Shown here: positions 60,383 through 64,000 of the stretch, piece after piece
Position numbering within the stretch: position 1 is the stretch's first letter
Layout of the letters: every line of letters begins with the position of its first letter
Source of the DNA: Dipteris shenzhenensis
Taxonomy: Eukaryota; Polypodiophyta; Polypodiopsida; Gleicheniales
NCBI GenBank assembly: GCA_047967505.1
Contig: CM106539.1
Direction: 5' to 3' (one strand)
Length of the DNA stretch: 64,000 nucleotides
Program-made: the position numbers and the translations under genes
The notes under the pieces: generated by a model
What the model saw: the letters and a program-made list of their open reading frames with translations, nothing else
Databases searched by the model: none
Told to the model about the DNA's origin: nothing

Positions 60383-61939
60383 TTAAACCGGTGATGGCAA
60401 AGATGGCGTTGAGCGAGGCCTCTTGGATATTCTGGCAGGCTCCTCTTCGCTCCCGCGTGCATTGATCTCCACCGGGCTGAAGGCGGACCTGCGTAATTCC
60501 AATCCACAGTCTTAGAGTGTTATCGTAAGCGACGATATCAAATTAACTTATAACTATACAGCAGTGGTGCACAATATGAAGGACACTGCACCCACCTGTC
60601 TTTTCGTTTCTCCAGGAATCGTGTCAATGACGCCTTTCTAGCAAAAGGAAGATCTGATATAGCCACAAAATCCCAAAGAAACTCATTGCTTGGTCTGCAG
60701 ACCCGAAATAAAAACTCATCAAACGTAAGATAATCAGGAGGTAGAAGAAACGCGTGATACCTCTGTGAGAACGTGCACCAAACTGCTCTTTCGACCTTGA
60801 GGCTTGAAAAGGACAAGAGAGTTTGGCTGTGCGGGACTCAAGAGGCAAAGTGAAGGACATTCCTGGCTCTCTTGTGCGCATGGAACCGCTCACCGCTATG
60901 GGTGTGCTTGCGGCCCCAAGCGAGTTGGAATCTGGCGTGGACCGTCCGGCCGTGAGATGTGAGGAGCACGAGCTGCCGCCGCTGCCCGCAAGAAGCATGA
61001 TAGCATGTGCCTGCAGTGCGGATTACCATCGTTAGCCTGGGTGTCAACAGTCATACCACAGAATATAGTGTATATAGACATTGACGGCCGATTAAGTCTA
61101 ACCTCATTAGCCGGAACATCGTCGTGAACATGGATGATGCCTGAATAGAAGATTGTGAGCTGGGACATTGATTGTACACGTGCATTCGAGTGGTCTGTGA
61201 TGGGTTGTTGCTTGGACTGACTACATTCGATGTTGTGAGGTTCAGGGGCCCTGAACGGCTCCCGGAAGATGCATCTGCCGTTGTGCGTGGAGGTGCTGCT
61301 ATATTCGTTCTGGAGAAAAAAATACAGAATGAGGATACGTTCATAGGCGTGAAGTAAACAGAATTCAGATTCATCGAATCGTGCCCACATACAGATTGCT
61401 GCTTCAACGGGCGGAAGGTTGAGGAAGGCGATCTTGGAGGAGGGCCTGTGCCATGTGAGTCCTGCGGGGAGGCTTCGACGCTGTTTCCGGACTGGGGCAT
61501 TTCATCTACTAATTCCGACTTAGAGGAGCAGCTCTGTAGAGAAGCAGACAGAAAGTCCTTGGTGTCCTGACGCACGCCTGCGAATTTCCCGAATTTCATT
61601 CCATGAGTGCCATAGTGTGCAGTTCCCAAAATCAACGTTTAACTTAACGAGAGCCGGTTCATTGTGCAGATCCGGACGATGCCCAAGTAGTTAATCCTTC
61701 TGAAGCAGACTACATAACTTTACGATAGATCCTATTTTAGATGAGATATCGGCCTAGTTGGGCGCATGAAAAGCACAGAGGGCAAAGGGAGAAGTAGTAC
61801 CTGGAGCCGTTGTTAGCTGCGAATGAGAAGAAGCGGCGGCGAGGTGGTGAAAGAAGATTTGTTGCAATGCGCGAGAGGCGTGTTCACGGGCCTTGAGGGA
61901 GAGGGAAGCAGCAGCGACAGAAGGAGGAGGAGGCTCCAT
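60383..61939 (-). CDS. JAZ: JAZ (jasmonate-ZIM / TIFY) transcriptional repressor
   Basis: JAZ proteins repress MYC-type factors in the nucleus and are degraded through COI1 on jasmonate signalling. Six exons reconstructed on the minus strand: 61,939-61,801; 61,577-61,393; 61,309-61,103; 61,010-60,761; 60,653-60,596; 60,488-60,383. All introns are GT-AG (223, 83, 92, 107 and 107 bp) and phases agree, giving 945 nt and 314 residues. ZIM domain: SQLTIFYSG then HVHDDVPANE|AHAIMLLAG, residues about 157-186, split by intron 3 between E and A. Jas motif: DLPFARKASLTRFLEKRKDR, residues 261-280, with an LPxARK-type degron. A short C-tail follows (SAFSPVE..., with SKRPR). The start is the first ATG of exon 1 (ccATGgag). 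Exon 1 is the least certain; an alternative start at 61,635 would extend exon 2 instead. No clear LxLxL EAR motif was seen. Confidence 0.88.
60489..60595 (-). other. JAZ: Jas intron of the JAZ gene
   Basis: The 107-bp intron follows FLEKRKD+AG and begins GTGGGT. If retained, translation continues WVQCPSYCAPLLYSYKLI and stops at 60,538, giving a 298-residue protein that lacks the normal C-tail. Intron retention at this position is a known way to make jasmonate-stable JAZ isoforms in flowering plants. Confidence 0.65.
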
Positions 61940-62620
61940 GGAATTTGTTGAGAGAAGCGGGTATGTTTTGGAACGTCCAAACAGATGGGAATAGTTTTGT
62001 GATCACACGACCGATGATGGGTTGATGATCTACAAATTACAAATAGAAAGAGGAAACATGTGCAGAAATGAACCGCCGAATTGCCGCGTGAATGGGGAGC
62101 AGGATTTTTCCATGCGTGTGTTCCTCGCACACGTTTTACTTATGTGATTGGAAATTATAGGCTCACTCGCCAATCCAAAAAAGCACACGTTGTTCACATG
62201 TTCAAAAAACCACACGTTGGAAATTATAGGCTCACGCAGCAGTCTAAAAACCCACACGGTGCTAGAGATCGAGGGAGTTGTGCTACACTCGCCAAATTGC
62301 AGCCTCAATTCCAGTGTCTAAACCTCCAATCTCGTCACCATGTCCACCAATGGAAAGCTTCTCGAGAGGATTAATATGTATAACTCAACAAGGGTGCACA
62401 AGTGCACATGGGCACTACATCAAGTGCTTTTTTTTTTCTGTAAAAAGAATGATCTCCATAAATCCATACTAATTAGCAATTTGAAAACACAACTCAACTA
62501 ACTCTTTTTAAAAATTTACACGTGGAAATTCACAAAACAAGTTTTAATCGTCCATTATAGCACTCCCTCTTAGGAGGCAATGATAATAAAGCCGCGTTGC
62601 AAAGCTACCCTTAAATTAAA
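61940..62620 (-). promoter_or_regulatory. Upstream region of the JAZ gene
   Basis: A perfect G-box CACGTG lies at 62,519-62,524, about 580 bp upstream of the start codon. G-boxes are MYC2-type sites common in JAZ promoters. Between about 62,148 and 62,260 a phrase (ggaaattataggctcac plus caca-cgttg words) is duplicated. No convincing TATA box was found. Confidence 0.4.
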
Positions 62621-64000
62621 GATTATCTACTTCAACATTTTAATTAATAAGGTCTATTTTGATATGTCCCTTAAATAGAATTAAGGTCAACTCTATAATG
62701 CATTCCAAAAAAACAAAGGCATATCATTTTCGAGTCATTTTCTCAATCCGGATTTCTCAATTTCATTGGGAATTTTACACAACAAACTGGTTTTCATGAG
62801 CATTATATCTCACCTTTTCTGTCGGCAATGAGGGAATATGACCAGCCAAATTTACACTTGGCATGCAATTCTCACATACCAAGAAAGAGTGTGTCATGCA
62901 ATATTAGGAGTGCAGATGCAATTTTCCCACCCAAAAAGAAAGAGTGTGCCGTGCAATAGTAGGAGCATGAATGGATGAGAAGTTTTAAGTGGAGCAACTA
63001 TATATCCACTTAACATCACCTTTTTAAAAATTTTAAAAGGATCTTGGTGGCAGTTTCCCTAGCACTAGTGAGCAAGGTAAACTTACTATGAGTAGTCAAG
63101 ATTAGGGACGACGGGGCATGGGGATGCGCCATTCCAAGAAATTGGAGGTCGCTAGCAAGTGGGACCCACGGTCCTTCCTCATTGTAAGGGCCTGGAGAAT
63201 GGCTGAATTATTAGAGTTTGTTATTCCAACGAGTGACTTGACTATTTCGCCTAGTAACCTCATGATTCTAGCCCATGACCTCATACAAGACATAACCTAG
63301 TGACTTTGATGGAATAGAACGACTTGCTTTCTCTATTCAGCACTTTTCTTCTTTACCTTTAACTTACAAGAACTATGTAAAAAAGAGACCTTTGACCCTT
63401 TAAAATTCTTCCTTTCTTACAATTTCCTATTGCCATTCTTTATATGCTCCCTTGGTTTTCTATGTATCAACTTTTTCTCTCTTTTTGCCTTGCATTTCAT
63501 GCAAGATCTCGGCGTGCAATATTGACTATCTATGTAATAGTGATTGTTGTAATGCTCAAGCTCCTAATTGGGATAGTGCTAATACCATGTTAGGTTGCTA
63601 CATGGTTCTATTGTATTATGTTGATTGGGTTAGGGATACCACATGTCAAGCAAGCCCTAGGTTTTGAGGTAGCTCACTACTACTGGCTACATATCACAAA
63701 TGCATGAAATCTGATGGAGGGGCAAGTCAAGGAGCTGCCGAGGATTATAGGGTGTAGATACTGCTATAGGGTTCAAAGGTTGAGATGGCCACGATGTGCT
63801 AGCTATGGCACACAGCTATCATATTGAAAAGAGCTAGAAAGAGTTGGGCAAAGCTATAGACGGATAGGCAAATTATAAGAGCAAATCTAGGGCACAAAGG
63901 CCAAGAAGTTGTAGAATCCCAAGAAGTCTTATCTCTTTGCAATAAAAAGAATAACTAGATACCTATATGTACATAGATTATGGATTGCATAACACCAAGC
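62621..64000. other. Non-coding, with a short tandem duplication
   Basis: Near 62,875-62,975 a unit of about 70 bp (aagaaagagtgtg..tgcaat..taggag) occurs twice. The short open frames (63,102-63,300; 63,452-63,667) have no recognisable content. Confidence 0.45.

Noticed and set aside
60624-60816. Extra exon (44 bp, starting at the gggtctgcag acceptor) between JAZ exons 4 and 5
   Set aside because: Including it shifts the Jas motif out of frame, whereas joining 60,761 directly to 60,653 keeps the frame.
1-64000. tRNA, rRNA or other structured RNA genes
   Set aside because: No cloverleaf or rRNA-like sequence was noticed while reading; a covariance-model scan would be needed to exclude them.

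Overview
The window is nuclear DNA of a land plant, probably a large repeat-rich genome. The best evidence is a spliced jasmonate-ZIM (JAZ) repressor gene near the right end, in a background of CACTA DNA transposons, Ty3/gypsy and LINE relics, a small LTR element, a MITE-like insert, purine-rich microsatellites and G-rich minisatellites. The species cannot be named from the sequence. A non-flowering vascular plant would fit, but this is a guess.

Layout: (1) 1-6,470 holds two weak host-like coding candidates (613-825 and 1,422-1,652), an unrecognised decayed coding stretch (3.3-4.2 kb) and AT-rich DNA. (2) 6.47-13.1 kb is a mosaic: a 413-bp tandem duplication, a relic of a CACTA TnpA-like gene, a LINE reverse transcriptase fragment, an intact-ended non-autonomous LTR element (8,496-10,935, TSD GTTGT), G-rich repeats, a decayed CACTA tnp2 transposase and a decayed protein-kinase-like sequence. 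(3) 13.1-21.4 kb is mostly non-coding, with a diverged 1.1-kb direct repeat pair, a decayed coiled-coil frame and a long GA microsatellite. (4) 21.4-31.6 kb holds two decayed Ty3/gypsy gag-pol elements, both on the minus strand; the first is split by a MITE-like insert. (5) 31.6-36.6 kb is low-complexity and minisatellite DNA plus another small tnp2 relic. (6) 36,586-58,390 is the centrepiece: one CACTA element inserted into another of the same family. (7) 58.4-64 kb is single-copy-looking DNA with the JAZ gene (60,383-61,939, minus strand).

The CACTA pair: the outer element runs from CACTAC at 36,586 to GTAGTG at 58,390, flanked by TTA on both sides. An inner copy (37,294-48,059) is flanked by ATT on both sides and sits inside the last transposase exon of the outer copy. 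The family has a minus-strand tnp2-type transposase gene of about 8 exons, a divergently transcribed TnpA-like gene, 16-bp perfect palindromes (GTCGCTATATAGCGAC) clustered at both ends and, in the inner copy, also between the genes, and a large palindrome-rich satellite between the genes. The inner tnp2 gene looks open throughout. The outer one has lost its promoter and 5' exons to the satellite and also has a stop. Both TnpA-like genes are broken, at different places.

The JAZ gene reconstructs as six exons with consistent splice phases and encodes 314 residues with TIFY/ZIM and Jas domains. Its last intron lies at the end of the Jas motif, where intron retention is known to make stabilised JAZ isoforms.
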